NCBI GenBank assembly: GCA_017657125.1
Contig: JAGFNX010000079.1
Location: 1-64,000, forward strand
Length of the DNA: 64,000 nucleotides
Source of the DNA: Scopulariopsis brevicaulis
Taxonomy: Eukaryota; Ascomycota; Sordariomycetes; Microascales; Microascaceae
Reading direction: 5' to 3'
Shown here: positions 10,300 to 22,272 of the stretch, piece after piece
Layout of the letters: each line of letters starts with the position of its first letter
Position numbering within the stretch: position 1 is the first letter of the stretch
Program-made: the position numbers and the translations under genes
Notes under the pieces: model-generated
Database searches by the model: none
What the model saw: the letters and a program-made list of their open reading frames with translations, nothing else
Told to the model about the DNA's origin: nothing

Positions 10300-13224
10300 A
10301 TGATTTCCACGATAACAGAAACTCTTCGGGACCACGGTCTTCCCACAGATCCCAAGTCCATGACGCTTGTTAGCTACCGGGACCCCGAGGCGTCAGTTAG
10401 AACGAAAGAAAACATACCACTTCCTCCGCGTCACTCAGGGGTCAGTGCTGTCCTCTACAAGGACAAGGACACACCCGATAACCATGTCCCCCGAGACAGT
10501 CGCCTCATCCGCCTCACTGGAGTCCATCCATTCAACGCTGAGGCACCGTTGACGCCACTGTATAGCGATGGTATGGCTTGTAAAGTCCGCTAATCCGTTT
10601 GCTTCTTCTTCTAACTCCTTGGTAGGCTTCATCACGTCAGTCAACCTTTTTTACGTGCGGAATCATGGAGCAGTTCCGAGGGTCCTCGATGATGAGGTCA
10701 TGTCTTGGGAGTTCAGCGTCGAAGGGTAAGTAACTTGCTTCGAAAGACACCTAGATCTCTATTTGACCCAATTCAGTCTCGTTGAACATCCGTTTACCAT
10801 CACATTACGAGACGTCATGCACGACTTCGAACAGGTCACGCTACCAATAACGCTTGTATGCGCGGGAAATAGACGAAAAGAACAGAACACCGTCCGGAAG
10901 ACGAAGGGCTTCTCGTGGGGCTCGGCGGGTCTTTCCACCGGCTTGTTCACGGGGGCTCTTCTAGCCGATGTCTTGAAGAGAGCGAAGCCACTTCGTGGGG
11001 CAAAGTATCTCTGTATGGAAGGTGCCGACAAGCTTGTGAGTTTAACGGACCCTCCTATATCGACCTCCATATCCGTGTACTAACAGAAAGCTCTAGCCGA
11101 ACGGATACTACGGCACCTCAGTCAGGCTTAACTGGGCCAAGGATCCGCAGAGGGGAATCATGCTCGCCCACAAGATGAACGGAGAGCCACTGGAGCCAGA
11201 CCATGGCCGTCCCCTTCGGGTAGTAGTGCCAGGCCAGATCGGCGGTCGGAGCGTGAAGTGGCTTCGTCGGCTGATTGTAACGGCGGAGCCGAGTGACAAC
11301 TGGTATCACTATAACGACAACAAGGTCTTACCGTAAGTATGCAATCCCTGGAATTCTGTAGACCGAAGATTAACGTCTTAATAGAACGACAGTGACACCC
11401 GAACAATCTGCGCAGGAACCACATTGGTGGAAGGATGATCGGTATAGCATATACGACTTGAACGTCAACTCTGCCGTTGTCTACCCGCAACACCAGGAGA
11501 CTATCAGTCTTGCCTCGGACACCCAGATCTATCACATTCGGGGATATGCGTACGGGGGAGGCGGCCGGAGAATTACCCGTGTGGAGATATCCCTGGACAG
11601 CGGGAAGTGTACGTTGTCTCTCCACTCTTCCCACTAGTCGATACTAATATAGTCAGCCTGGCGGCTCGCCGACGTCGACTACCCTGAAGACAGATACCGC
11701 GAAGCAAATATTGACCTCGTCGGCGGCCGCCTCGACATGGATGACCGGGACACCTGCTTCTGCTGGTGCTTCTGGACCTACGCCATCTCCATCCTTGAGC
11801 TCCAGAATTCCGATAGCATCCTCGTCCGCGCGATGGACGAGGGAATGATGTGCCAGCCACGCGACATGTACTGGTCCGTCCTAGGCATGATGAACAATCC
11901 CTGGTTTCGCGTCCGCATCGAGAAGGGCGAGGGGGTGCTGAGGTTCGAGCACCCAACTAGTTTGTCTGGACCGCCGGGGTGGATGGAGAAGGTGAAGAAG
12001 GAGGGAGGAAACCTTCTTAATGGGAGATGGGGGGAGAGGGAGCCTGGCTCTGAGCCGCTCACTCCTTCACCTGAAGAGGACGTAGTGATGACGAACGTAG
12101 AGGCAAAGAGGATATTCTTCATTGAGGAGTTTAGGGCGGAGAGTTCGGATTTAAGGCCGTTGTTTGTTGTCGATGGGGAGGTGTACGATGGGACAGGGTA
12201 TCTAAAGGATCACCCAGGCGGCGCGCAGAGCATCGTCGCCGTTGCGGGGACGGACGCCACAGAGGAGTTCATGGCCATCCGTAAGTTTTTCAGACTATGG
12301 ACGCGGTCTAGGCACCACTAACGGCCAGAAGATAGCGAAAACGCAAAGGCCATGATGCGGGATTACCATCTCGGAAGGCTCGATGACAGCGACCGACAAG
12401 CTCTCCTCAACCAGGGAGATTGCGACGCCCCGTCACCGGACAGGGCCGAGTTCTTGCAGCCAAAACACTGGGTGAAGGCCCGGCTCAGCAAGATCCGGTC
12501 TATCTCAGAGGATACCAAGGTCTTCACGTTCAAGTTCGGCCACGACAACCAGGTCTCCGGGCTTCCCATCGGCCAGCATCTCATGATGCGGGCCAAGGAC
12601 CTGGCAACGCAGAAGGAAGTCATCCGCGCTTATACACCTATCTCGGAGACAACAGACAGGAGCTTCTTAGACGTCCTTGTGAAGCTGTACCTACCGGACG
12701 GAGACGTCCCCGGCGGGCAGATGAGCATGGTGCTAGAGAAGCTGTCTGTTGGCGATGAGGTAGATTTTAAGGGTCCCATCGGCAAATTCGAGTATCTAGG
12801 GGCCGGAAGAACGATGGTCAAGGGCGAGGAGAGGAAGGTCAAGTCTTTCGTCATGGTCTGCGGCGGGAGCGGGATCACGCCCATCTACCAGGTCTTCCGC
12901 GCCGTGATGCAGGACCCAGCGGACGAGACGAGCTGCATGGTATTGGATGGCAATCGGGGCAAGGAAGACATCCTTCTCCGGGGTGAGCTCGAGGCGTTAG
13001 AAAGAGGTAGAGACGCTCGTTGTCGGATCTTACACACTTTGACAAAGGGGATTGAGGGGTGGACCGGCTTGAGGGGGAGGATATCGGAACAGTTGTTACA
13101 GGAGTACGCGACCCCGGCTGAAGGGAGCATGGCTCTAATTTGCGGGCCACCAGGAATGGAAGCCTGCGCCAAGGCGGCTCTTGCAAAGATGGGGTGGAGG
13201 GATGAGGATGTGTTGACTTTCTAG
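10300..13224 (+). CDS. niaD: NADPH nitrate reductase
   Basis: Reduces nitrate to nitrite with NADPH; cytosolic; 868 residues, the usual fungal length. Seven exons: 10300-10570, 10626-10725, 10777-11035, 11097-11332, 11385-11608, 11657-12280, 12332-13224; six GT-AG introns, phases close. The ATG at 10300 is the first in the open frame. Domains in order: molybdopterin domain (VCAGNRRKE, Mo-binding Cys about residue 152), dimerisation domain, cytochrome b5 with heme histidines in HPGG (about 549) and AIHSEN (about 572), FAD domain (RAYTPIS) and NADPH domain (CGGSGITP, CGPPGM). All cofactor motifs are present, so the enzyme looks functional. Divergent from niiA. Confidence 0.96.
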
Positions 13225-13612
13225 CGGTGGACAGATGTTGACAAGATCGGACTGTGTAGCGTGGCTGTTTTATCATTCCGTGTGTACAACTTTGGCATTG
13301 AATACATGAATTTTGGTTTCTAGGTGTCTATACCCTTCGTCTTATGTACCATCGCCTAACCTGCAGCTATTGGTAGTACTGACCTGCATTCTACGGTATT
13401 CATTCATAATACCCGATGCGGCTCTTGTACGCCCGCTGTATGAGATACAAAGCAATATGCGCAGGAGAGCCTCAGCTACAGCTCGTCTCGTGATACGTGC
13501 GCCGGGGAGGGACGGGAAGTCCTTGGCGCCGAGACACTGCTTTCTCGTTCCCGGGTGCGATACTCACTCATACCTTATATACGCGCCTTAGCGCTTTCGA
13601 TTTCTACGCTTT
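13225..13612. other. intergenic between niaD and the ankyrin-like relic
   Basis: 3' flank of niaD. I see no gene or clear element. Confidence 0.6.
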
Positions 13613-14288
13613 CTACCTCTTCCATTCCTCTATACGCCGCGATAGTAGGTACGCCGCGATCTCCCCATGTCTAGCTTCGGCTGTGAGCCTCAGCGCAAGC
13701 TGGCCGTCCGGTGCGAGCAGTACGTCGTCAGCACCTATGCTCCATAAGGCAGCTACGACTAGAATCTTACCCTTTGCCGCAGCCACCTACAACGTGGTAC
13801 GCTACTTTTGGTCCTAGTCACGTATGGAGAACTGATTGATATTTGCTCCGTAAGTCTACTTACAACGTCGTCATAGCAGCACTTTATAGCAAACACCAGG
13901 GGTGAGACTCTAACGTTGTCGAAGGCGCAGGGTGATATGATGCCGTCATTTGCCATCTCGTCAATGAGCTCCATATTATTATTCAGCATAGCACACCTGG
14001 AGTCCCTGAATATAGCGTGTTTGCTCTCTATCAGGGCCTTCTCGAGCTCTGTGGCGGAAGGAATGCCATATCGGCGGCACTGCTAGAGCTTAGGGTCATT
14101 GTCTGGATAACTGGTGGGGGGAAAGTTAAAGCCTTCGTGTCCGAGATAGCCGAGGTACTAGCGAGGCATCTTAACGTAGCTTAGGAGCTTGTTAGAGGGA
14201 CCCTCGCAAGCCCTGGCAACCGCTAAAGACGCATGGTGCGCAATGCACACACAAGGACAGACTCACCAACACCCCACATCTCCAACAT
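13613..14288 (-). pseudogene. decayed ankyrin-repeat-like gene with two in-frame TAG codons
   Basis: A model can be read: start ATG at 14288, first exon 14288-14267, a GTGAGT...TTTAG intron, a long exon from 14222 to about 13867, a GTAAGT...TTGTAG intron, and a final exon ending with TAG at 13613-13615. The frame carries TAG at 14158-14160 and 14083-14085. The C-terminal part resembles an ankyrin unit (LRLTAEARHGEIAAYLLSRR), the middle reads ELEKALIESKHAIFRDS and SPLVFAIKCCYDDV. Both stops could come from CAG to TAG changes. I recognise the repeat type only, not the protein. The intact ends around internal stops argue for a recently dead gene. Confidence 0.5.
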
Positions 14289-15621
14289 CGAGTCTCGAAG
14301 GCTAAAGTGGGTGCGGTTTCTTGAGCAGACGTGTCGAGTTATGCAAGAGGTCGTTCAAGGTTGAGGGATAAGGTTCGAAGGTATCGCGTAGGCATAGCAG
14401 TCGGGTTGTAAGTTATGAATCGTCGCGTATCACTTACACAGTAAACATACACACAGAAACGGGCTCACATACCCACAGACACATGAGGTCATAAGGCTTC
14501 AAGCTTGCGGTTTCCTGTGCGGGGGTAAAATAGCATGTATTCCTCATCTGAAGGTCTGGGGGCTAGTCCCCCCTTATATCGAGTGTCAGAGGCAAATGAC
14601 GCGTCGGGGCGACTTAAGCCTCTGCGGAACGCTAGGTACCATGAAAACAGAGTGGAGATGATCAGGAAACAGCAGTGCGCCCTACACCCACTCACTATCA
14701 TTTCCACTGTAGCTTCCATGTTCCTTAGTGCTGACCTCACGTGTCAGATACCGAATTCCCAACGGGCTAACCATCCCTACCGAGTACGTATCCTATTCCC
14801 TAGCCGCCCGCTGAAGAGAAAGCGACTGGCTCGAATCATATTTTCGCAGCCCCCACTCTCTTTGTCACCTAGATCCGAGGGCTTCACGGAGCGCACTGGA
14901 ATGAGAGAGCAGGGGTAAGGAAACTTACTGCAGCAACCTTCGTATACTCGACACTACTTAACTGTAGGACGGCCCTGGTCATTGTTTTATGCTTGACTCG
15001 CGGCAACAATACTCGATGATGCATTATTATCCTATCTAGACCCGTGCGAATCGGATGTACCGGAGCCCGTGGAGCTGGTGCCTTAATCCCTGCTACCCAA
15101 CTTATCTTGTCTTGTCTAACCGCTTTGCCAAGCCGATTCGCAAAGCATTAGGCCCGGTTTTAACTCTTTACAGGGACCAAAAAAAACCCACCCCAGCCTT
15201 CCTGCCTCACAGCCTGCAGTACTTCTCCACTCGGGTTCTCCAAAAAAGCCATCCGCAGAAAACTAGCTCGATAGCATCACGGATGCTCCCTTCGAGGCCC
15301 ATTCCTCCGCCTAACCGCCCATGCTAGCGGCCGGGGAGATCGGAATGCAAGTCGGATCCACCCCTACTAGTGCGGAAGCGGCCCCGCACGCCAGCCAACG
15401 GGCCGTTACATTGAGGGGCCGTTCATGCATTCAATATGTGTCAGGTGCGATTCCTCATTGGTGATGGGAGTGATAGGATGCAATGTGCCAAGGCCACTTC
15501 GGACTCCCCAGACAATCCGTCATCTTTTTCAATACTCTGGCCTGCTGTCTTCCCCACGCTCCGAATTTCTTCCCGCTTTCACAAATCCCGCCCCGACCGT
15601 TTGATCAATCTCATCACCGCA
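14289..15621. other. intergenic, upstream of methyltransferase 1
   Basis: No recognisable gene. Open frames here are short and of low complexity. The last few hundred bases should hold the promoter of the gene starting at 15622. Confidence 0.5.
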
Positions 15622-17197
15622 ATGGCAGCTATCCCAGCTGAAGAAGCTCACGAGCCGCTGGTATGGAGTCATTGCCCACGGGAGTAGGAATCCAGAACAG
15701 ACATGCTAAAACATTAGGTTATATAGACGGCCGATACCTTCGGTGATGGGGACTCCGCTATCTCCACGGTATGAACCCTGACACACATCGACCCCGAGCC
15801 GCGTGAATAGTGCCCGCCGTATTGCTAACCTGAATTTTTAGCCTACACCAGCAGGGCTCACGTCCCTGCGTTCGAGCGTGCTAAAGTTACAAGAGGAGAA
15901 TGGGCGTACCTACCACTCCATGAGCGGCGGAAGTTCGTTCAACGTCCTGACCATGATTGATAGGATGCTAAATCGTGTCTCCCACAATATTATCTTCCGA
16001 ACGACGAGAGGGAGAATGAGCGACTTGGTGCGTCCTCTGTCTTATCAGTTCCTTCGGGTTCGACTGGCTAATCTCATTCATTGAATGCTAGACCTTACGC
16101 ATAACCTGTGGTTGCTGTCGCTGCGGGGCGAACTTGGACTGTCGCCTAAAGCGATCAACGGGGCGAAGCGGGTTCTGGATGTTGGAACCGGCACCGGAAT
16201 TTGGGCCGTTGAGTACGGTACGGAGTATCGCCTGCGTAGGTGTGGTTCTAGTGCTAACTTAATCATCGCTTGCTAGCCGATCTATATCCTGAGTCTGAAG
16301 TAAGAGATAGCGCCGCCGACATGTTAGATCTCCGTCGAACAGAGAATAGGTCATCGGTGTCGACTTGAGCCCAATTCAACCGTCATTGTAGGCTTCTACC
16401 CCTCAAAACACGACGATCCGGCGTCTAACCTGGCACCAGGGTCCCGCCAAACTGTTCCTTTGAGCTAGATGATCTCGAGAAGGACTGGACGTGGTCATAC
16501 CCGTTTGACTTTATCTTCTCCCGCTATATGACAGGGTGTTTCGCCGATACTGAGGAATTCATCAAAAAGGCCTTCGAGTAATCCCCCCTGATAGCCTACC
16601 CATCGGCGACGTATACCCCATCCGACCGGTCTACTAATAACGATATAGCCAACTCGAGCCCGGTGGCTACCTCGAAATGCAGGACCTCCTCCTTCCCTAC
16701 GAGTCAGACGACGGCACACTGACAGAGGAGAACCCTATCCGTCGTTTCACCAAGTTGTATGTTGAAGCCGGGGAGGCGGCAGGCCGTTCATTCACCCTGC
16801 CATTGAAGTACAAGGAGTACCTCGAGCGCGCCGGATTCGTCGACATTGTGGAGCGCCGCATGAAGTGGCCGGTTAGCCAGTGGCCCAAGGACCCGTACTA
16901 TAAGGAGATTGGGCTATGGGCGCAGGAGAACCTTTTTACCGGGGTCGAAGGGCTTATGTTGGCGCTGTTCACTAGATACTTTGGTTGGACGCAAGAGGAG
17001 GTGCTGGTTGGCGCCATGGAGTTCAGAGAGGCGCTCAAGGATAGGAGGACACACGCCTACATCCCAATGTAAGTGCCACTGACACATTGGATGAATCTAG
17101 CTGACGCGAGAATAGCTATGTTGTATACGGCCGAAAGCTGGGGAATGAGCCTGGGACCGCGAAGACTACTGAGGAGACGAGCGAGGAGACTACGTAA
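15622..17197 (+). CDS. LaeA-like SAM-dependent methyltransferase 1, one intron GT-AC
   Basis: Predicted 346 residues in ten exons: 15622-15660, 15727-15768, 15842-15932, 15986-16027, 16092-16217, 16277-16299, 16350-16387, 16440-16577, 16649-17068, 17116-17197. SAM motif LDVGTGTGIWAVEYG, then SPIQPS and VPPNCSFELDDLEKDW, then the C-terminal VVYGRKL typical of the family. LaeA-like proteins are putative regulators of secondary metabolism; the substrate is unknown. All introns are GT-AG except 15933-15985, which has GT, a good branch site (GCTAA) and ends in AC. Phase and the paralog at 25916 require that junction. A canonical in-frame acceptor exists at 16009-16010 and would delete about eight residues (KYYLPNDE). 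Exon sizes 42/91/42/126/23/38/138/420 equal those of the third copy. Confidence 0.8.
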
Positions 17198-17855
17198 CCT
17201 GCTCAACTACATATGGTAAAGAGGCGATTAGATGCGGCCAAAGAGATTCGCTACCTGCATAGCTAGAGCTTGGAGCTACGAATGTCAAAACGTTGTCCCG
17301 TGTTCGGTGCAACCTTCCTTGTCAACTCTTGTGACATGGCAGCTCTTGGGACCCGGTAGATACGATAACCCAATAACCCAAAGGCCTTGATGAATTGGAA
17401 TATGATTATTTTGGAGCCCCTTGAGTGGAATTAGTAGCGGTTATCCAGGAGGAACGCGCAATGGACCCACACCTGACTCTTAGTCCGAAGGCGGGGGGGC
17501 TGGGCTTGGCATCAAGGGCCTGTCTCATCTTCATCCGCCAGCCTTCGGCACCTCTCCGAGCATGCCCTCAAGATATCTATACCGTATGAAGACTAGACTT
17601 CTCGTTAAATAGTTTCGTACCCCGGTGGAATTTCCTTTCTTACATGTAAATTCCTACGACTCTCTGCGGGCTTAATAATCCTGACATGGAACAAGTGAGG
17701 ACGATTTCGTAAAGCTCAAGACAGTAATATCTCCTCCATCTCATCAAACCAATCACCCAACAACAATTCCAAGTCTGTTCTTCAAGTGAACGCCGTTCTT
17801 ATTTGCTCCATACCATGCCCCCGCATATAACACATCCACTTGCCCAAAACAACCC
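17198..17855. other. intergenic
   Basis: 3' flank of methyltransferase 1, then a pyrimidine/A-rich stretch (about 17740-17855) that looks like an intact promoter and 5' leader for the short frame at 17856. Confidence 0.5.
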
Positions 17856-17996
17856 ATGGCTCCTGCTCTCGTATCTGACGACCTACCGCCGGCATCGCCG
17901 GCGGTCAAGCCAAGCATTTATCTGCTAGACGATTTTCACCCCGAGACCTCTAGCTGGAGAAAGAACGCCCACTATGTTCTCGTACGGTCTTCATAG
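17856..17996 (+). pseudogene. N-terminal remnant resembling a D-2-hydroxyacid dehydrogenase
   Basis: A 46-residue frame, MAPALVSDDLPPASPAVKPS followed by IYLLDDFHPE and WRKNAHYVLVRSS, ends at TAG 17994-17996. The IYLLDDFHPE start and the YVLVRSS strand resemble the N-terminus of fungal D-isomer-specific 2-hydroxyacid dehydrogenases. No NAD-binding or catalytic part follows, since the next gene's 3' end begins at 18121. It looks like a truncated copy that kept its start region. It could also be an unrelated small protein. Confidence 0.35.
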
Positions 17997-18120
17997 ATCA
18001 ACATCAGGAGCTTGAAGTCATTCCACGACGACACAGCCTCCTATGGGCCTCGTCGAACAAGCACATACCAATCGCCCACGTTACTCATCATATTCACAGA
18101 ACAAGTGGTAACAAGGTTAA

Positions 18121-19158
18121 CTAGCCTGGCACGTGCCATGAGTCGCCCACTCTAAAGCCTTCTGGAAAAGGGTCGGTTGGATCAAGAACAACCTGCTGAA
18201 AGCTGGTGATCCATGCGTTTCCTTTGACGGTCGGCAGAATAGCAGGATAATCACCCACTTTGGTGGTTCCTTTTATCTTGCCCATGAATTCAGTCCCAAT
18301 AACACTGACATGGCGGAAGCTTTCGCCAACGGCTAGCAAGCCGCGAGCATGTAGAACCGCCATCCTCGCACAAGTGCCAGTCCCGCACGGACTCCGATCG
18401 AGGCGTCCAGGGGAAACAACCACGGCATTTAACGCCTTCTTCCCCTTGATATCATCGTCCACCAATGGCATCGTCCATATAAAGTTTGTAACGCCGTGGA
18501 TTCCAGGGTTTTCTGGGTGGACCGGGTCGATCTTGGCTTGCACAGCTCTTTTGATTGCCTCGCCATGTTCCACCAGCTCTTTGCCTTGGCGAGAGTCGAT
18601 TTCTAGGCGGGTGGAACCAATGTCCACGATTGCGTACATCATTCCACCCCATGCAATGTCGCATAGTACCTTGCCGAGGCCCGGAACATCCACTTCAAAG
18701 TCGAGGGCGAACACAAATGCGGGCACGTTATCGAAAGAAACGGCCTTGCATTTCCCAGCCTCGCAGTCCGTTGTAACTGAAACGAGACCAGCCGGGGTAT
18801 CAAGCACCAGATTGGTTATCGGCTCTTCCATCTTGACTATCCCGGTCTCCAAAAGAGCCGTGGTCGTGCATATCGTATTAGACCCGGACATGGCGGGGTA
18901 TTCCTCACTTTCCATGATGATGAATCCAGCGTCAGCTCGAGGATCGCAGGGTGGGAGGATGAGGTTTGCGTTTTTCGAAGGCCTGCCTCGTGGCTCGTTG
19001 AGGAGCAGCTGGCGCAATTCGTCCGCCTTGGTGGAGAAATGGATCATCTTCTCGTACATGGTCTTGCCAGGAACGTCGAGGACGCCGCCAATTATAACGT
19101 CGCCGACCTCACCAGCCGCATGGACGCCAACAACATTTATCGTTCTTGAGAAGCGCAT
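18121..19158 (-). CDS. proline racemase-superfamily hydroxyproline epimerase, Ser/Cys type
   Basis: 345 residues, intronless. I chose the ATG at 19158 (MRFSRTINVVGVHAAGEVGD) because family homology begins there; the frame stays open 45 codons upstream. The superfamily uses two catalytic thiols. Here the first site reads YPAMSGSNTIC, with Ser (about residue 91) where Cys is usual, and the second site SPCGTGTCAR keeps Cys (about 258). Ser/Cys pairs are known in the superfamily and have been linked to 3- and 4-hydroxyproline 2-epimerases rather than proline racemases or dehydratases. Likely role: hydroxyproline breakdown. A monocarboxylate-type transporter lies 1.6 kb away in the same direction. 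Exact substrate unproven. Confidence 0.85.
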   Translation of the reverse strand: MRFSRTINVVGVHAAGEVGDVIIGGVLDVPGKTMYEKMIHFSTKADELRQLLLNEPRGRPSKNANLILPPCDPRADAGFIIMESEEYPAMSGSNTICTTTALLETGIVKMEEPITNLVLDTPAGLVSVTTDCEAGKCKAVSFDNVPAFVFALDFEVDVPGLGKVLCDIAWGGMMYAIVDIGSTRLEIDSRQGKELVEHGEAIKRAVQAKIDPVHPENPGIHGVTNFIWTMPLVDDDIKGKKALNAVVVSPGRLDRSPCGTGTCARMAVLHARGLLAVGESFRHVSVIGTEFMGKIKGTTKVGDYPAILPTVKGNAWITSFQQVVLDPTDPFPEGFRVGDSWHVPG

Positions 19159-20785
19159 AATGTATAAATATGGGGAGAGATGGATCGTCAGGTTGTCCAC
19201 GAATCTTGAAAGGAAGAAGTTTTTCGTCGGTACAACGAAGTGTTCTCGAAAGCTTTTGGCGATATTTGACCAATTCTGCGGGCATGAAGGCACGGATCGC
19301 TGCTCGGGAAAAGGTTACATAGGTTCGAGGCTTTATATAAGTACCATAAACCTGCCATCAACGTGGCATGAACGAAAGTAGTAAGTGTTCCCGACTAAAG
19401 CGGCTGAGCGCTTCCCGGTCGCTGGTGGGCACCACGCGGGCGCAGGGTGATGGGGGGATGCTCATCCGCCAGCGCCCAAGGCAGCAGTACGGACGGTTTC
19501 CCTGGAAGCCCATACTGAACATGGGGAACCTTGAGAATACCAACAAAACTTGGGCGTGGCTTCAGACACGCTTGTACCCTCAGAGTTTGCCCCTGGAGGC
19601 TGGCTCCACCAAGTGTCGCATCGCCGCCAATTCTCGGCGCCAAGGTTCTGCAGACGACCGATGGTGGTCAACATGCCAACCACTAGAGCTATGCTTTCCA
19701 TGACAAATATAAATATTAGTACCCCATGCATGTCGGGGTGGGGGATGCGGGGTGTGTTGTATCGGGAGGGGTTTCCGTAGTGTCCGAGGCCATCGGAGAG
19801 TCCTCCCGATGGAGTGTCCTCGGGTATCTCAAGCCGCGCCTCCTTTTAATCAGATGCTCTACTCGGAATGTTCAATCTAGGAGGTACCGTAGCTCCCGTC
19901 GATATCCCATGATCAAATCACATACGCTTCTCTATCTGCCCTAGACCGCCGCGACGACGGTCACCATCATCTCTAACAGGGAGATTAGGAACTGCGCTAC
20001 AGGATGGAGTACCCTGCAAACAAGAATTTCAACTCGAAAGAAACTATATGAACAAGCAATAAATGTAGAGAACACTCCAGCCACGCAATCCGGGTTATTT
20101 TTGCCAGTACGCGGATGCCTCCAAGGGCCCAGGATGCGACGAAAGCCACTACTATAAAGTGAAGGCCAACCTCTCCTGTCATCCGACTACCCATGCCATA
20201 ACGAACCAGCAACCCTCGCAGGTGTGGGGAAGTCGCGACACAACCCTACCAAATCCGGTAGAGGAAGTTGCGGCACTTTGATATTTAGCAGGTTTCCGCG
20301 ACATGGTTGGGTAGAGTACAGAAAAATGTCATTGTTCGTCTCTATATCGCATAACTGACCCATGGATTCTCTCTCCATGCCTATCCTATCTGCCGCTAAT
20401 TTGTCTCTTGGTGTCGGGTTCAATTTGGCGTATGCACCCGTGCTCATTGTTCTCGCCAGCTGCCTTATTGCTCAATCATGTGAGGCGGCCTGGATGTTGA
20501 GCGGGAATTGATCTCCTAGCAGACCTGTTGGCCGACGACGGAACTGACACGATAGTGGATTAAGCGAGTCATGCTAATCAGCAATATGAAGACAAGCCCA
20601 CGAATTATATTTACCGGGGGCCTCCACGGTCTCGTTCTAATATTGCGGTCTCTCTTTAGCACATCTCTGGGTAATCTAAGTCGCATATGAAGGCATTTCC
20701 TGAAAGACTGTTTGGACACGTCAACATCCGCGAGTCTATTCCTACCATCATTTCGCTTCGCTTCCTTGCTTCACTCGTGCCAAGT
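19159..20785. other. intergenic between epimerase and transporter
   Basis: Contains the epimerase promoter and the transporter's 3' flank. A 71-codon hydrophobic frame on the minus strand (19997-20212) could be a membrane-protein relic, but I recognise nothing in it. Confidence 0.45.
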
Positions 20786-22272
20786 TCAAAACCGCGCGAG
20801 AGGATTCCACCCAGCAGCGATAATTCTCGCAGCAGCGACAAAGGTAGTGCCCCCGAGACACATAACCCCGCAAAAGACCTTGAGGCTGGCCCACCCACCG
20901 GTATTATCCAGTATCGCTCCAGCAACCGGGTTGGCCACCAGCCCACTAATCGCCGCTGCTAGAAAGACGATGCCTGTGCGATACCCGACTTCTTCCACAG
21001 GCGAAATCTGCATTACAAGCTGAGTAGTCAAGGCCGCGAAGGGGGCGGTAAAGAACCCGAAGAGGATCGCAAAGGCGATGGTCGAGGCATCGCCCGTGGC
21101 GGGTAACCACAGCGCCAGAGCCCAGACGCCGCACATGTAGCTAACGATGATAAAGACATTGTACCCGCCTAACCTATCGCCCAGAAACCCGGAGCTAAGG
21201 CGCCCGAAGAGTGAGGCGGCGTTAAAGATGGGCATCAGGTACTGGGTCAGATATGGACTCATGCCCGCGTCGAGCGCCTGGGTGGGGAGGTTGTTGAGGG
21301 GAACGAAGTACCCGAAGGGAAAGAGGAAGAAGCCACCCGTTACCAGGAGGAACTTGATCTCGGTCAAGGGCTTTGCGAGTTTGGACAGGGTGGCTTTTCT
21401 GGGCGTCGGGGGTTGGTGAGTTCGGATGGCGAGGTTCGCGATGACGAGGAGAGCCAGGATGAGAAACGCGCTGATGCGCATGGTCCACGCGTAGCCGACC
21501 TCACGGATTAGGTGGGAGACCATGATTGGGAACACGACCCCGCCGATGCTAGAGCCCGTGAAGACGACCCCGAGTGCCGTCCCGCGCCTGTGGTTGAACC
21601 ACCCCGCGACACAAGTCATGGCTGCTACTGGTTAGCCCTGCTGATTGAAAACTCGGTGGGGAGGAGACTAGGAGTGGGAGCAGACAGGGTTGAAAGATTG
21701 CCGACAGGCCGATACCGGAGCACAAGCCCTGTGCCAGTAGCAGCTGGTAGTATTCAGTCCCAAGGCTAGCCATCATGATACCGAAGACGTGGAGGAAGCT
21801 GCCGGCAAGTAGAATCCACCGCGGCCCGTAATTATCAAACACAGCACCGGCCACGGGTCCCTTGAAGCGTCCGATGCGATCAGTAGGCTGTGAAGCTACT
21901 GGGGTAAAGCATAACGCACCATGCCCAATAAGAAGAAGATTTGGAGAGACGGAATCCAGGAGATGACACTCGCCGACTGGTCTCGAAGAAGCTCGTTTTG
22001 GTAATATTCCTGGAAGACGCCGATGCCTCGACTGCTGTTAGTGTCCAGCAAGTACCCAGCTGTTGGAGGCTATCCTGCGTACTGTTGACCCAGCCAAAGC
22101 TGCAAAACGAGGCGCACCAAGCGCCAAACACCACGACCCAGGCAGTGGTACCGCCGTCGGGAGGCTCACTACCCAGTTTCTTGGGGAGCGTTGGGCTCTC
22201 GCCGTCATGTTCGTTGGCGGGAGGACTTTTCTCGAGGCGACTGGCCTCGCATCTCGTGGTTTCCGAACTCAT
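20786..22272 (-). CDS. MFS monocarboxylate transporter-like (MCT family)
   Basis: 435 residues, four exons: 22272-22083, 22026-21920, 21860-21686, 21621-20786; introns GT-AG and phases close. The product has an acidic N-terminal tail with PPDGGTTAWVVVFGAW, the hallmark of fungal MCT-like proteins, then NSIGVFQEYY, DNYGPRWILLAG and a C-terminal half with about six more membrane segments (FGRLSSGFLGDRLGG). Plasma-membrane importer of a short organic acid by family; the substrate is not visible. It sits next to the hydroxyproline epimerase in the same orientation, which may link them, though 1.6 kb separates the two. Confidence 0.88.

Noticed and set aside
18260..19381. 373-codon + strand frame opposite the epimerase
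   Set aside because: Shadow of the epimerase coding strand; no family resemblance.
22026..22083. Missing base at the first donor of the MCT-like transporter
   Set aside because: Using the acceptor CGAG at 22027-22028 joins N-SIGVFQEYY in frame, exactly as in the family.
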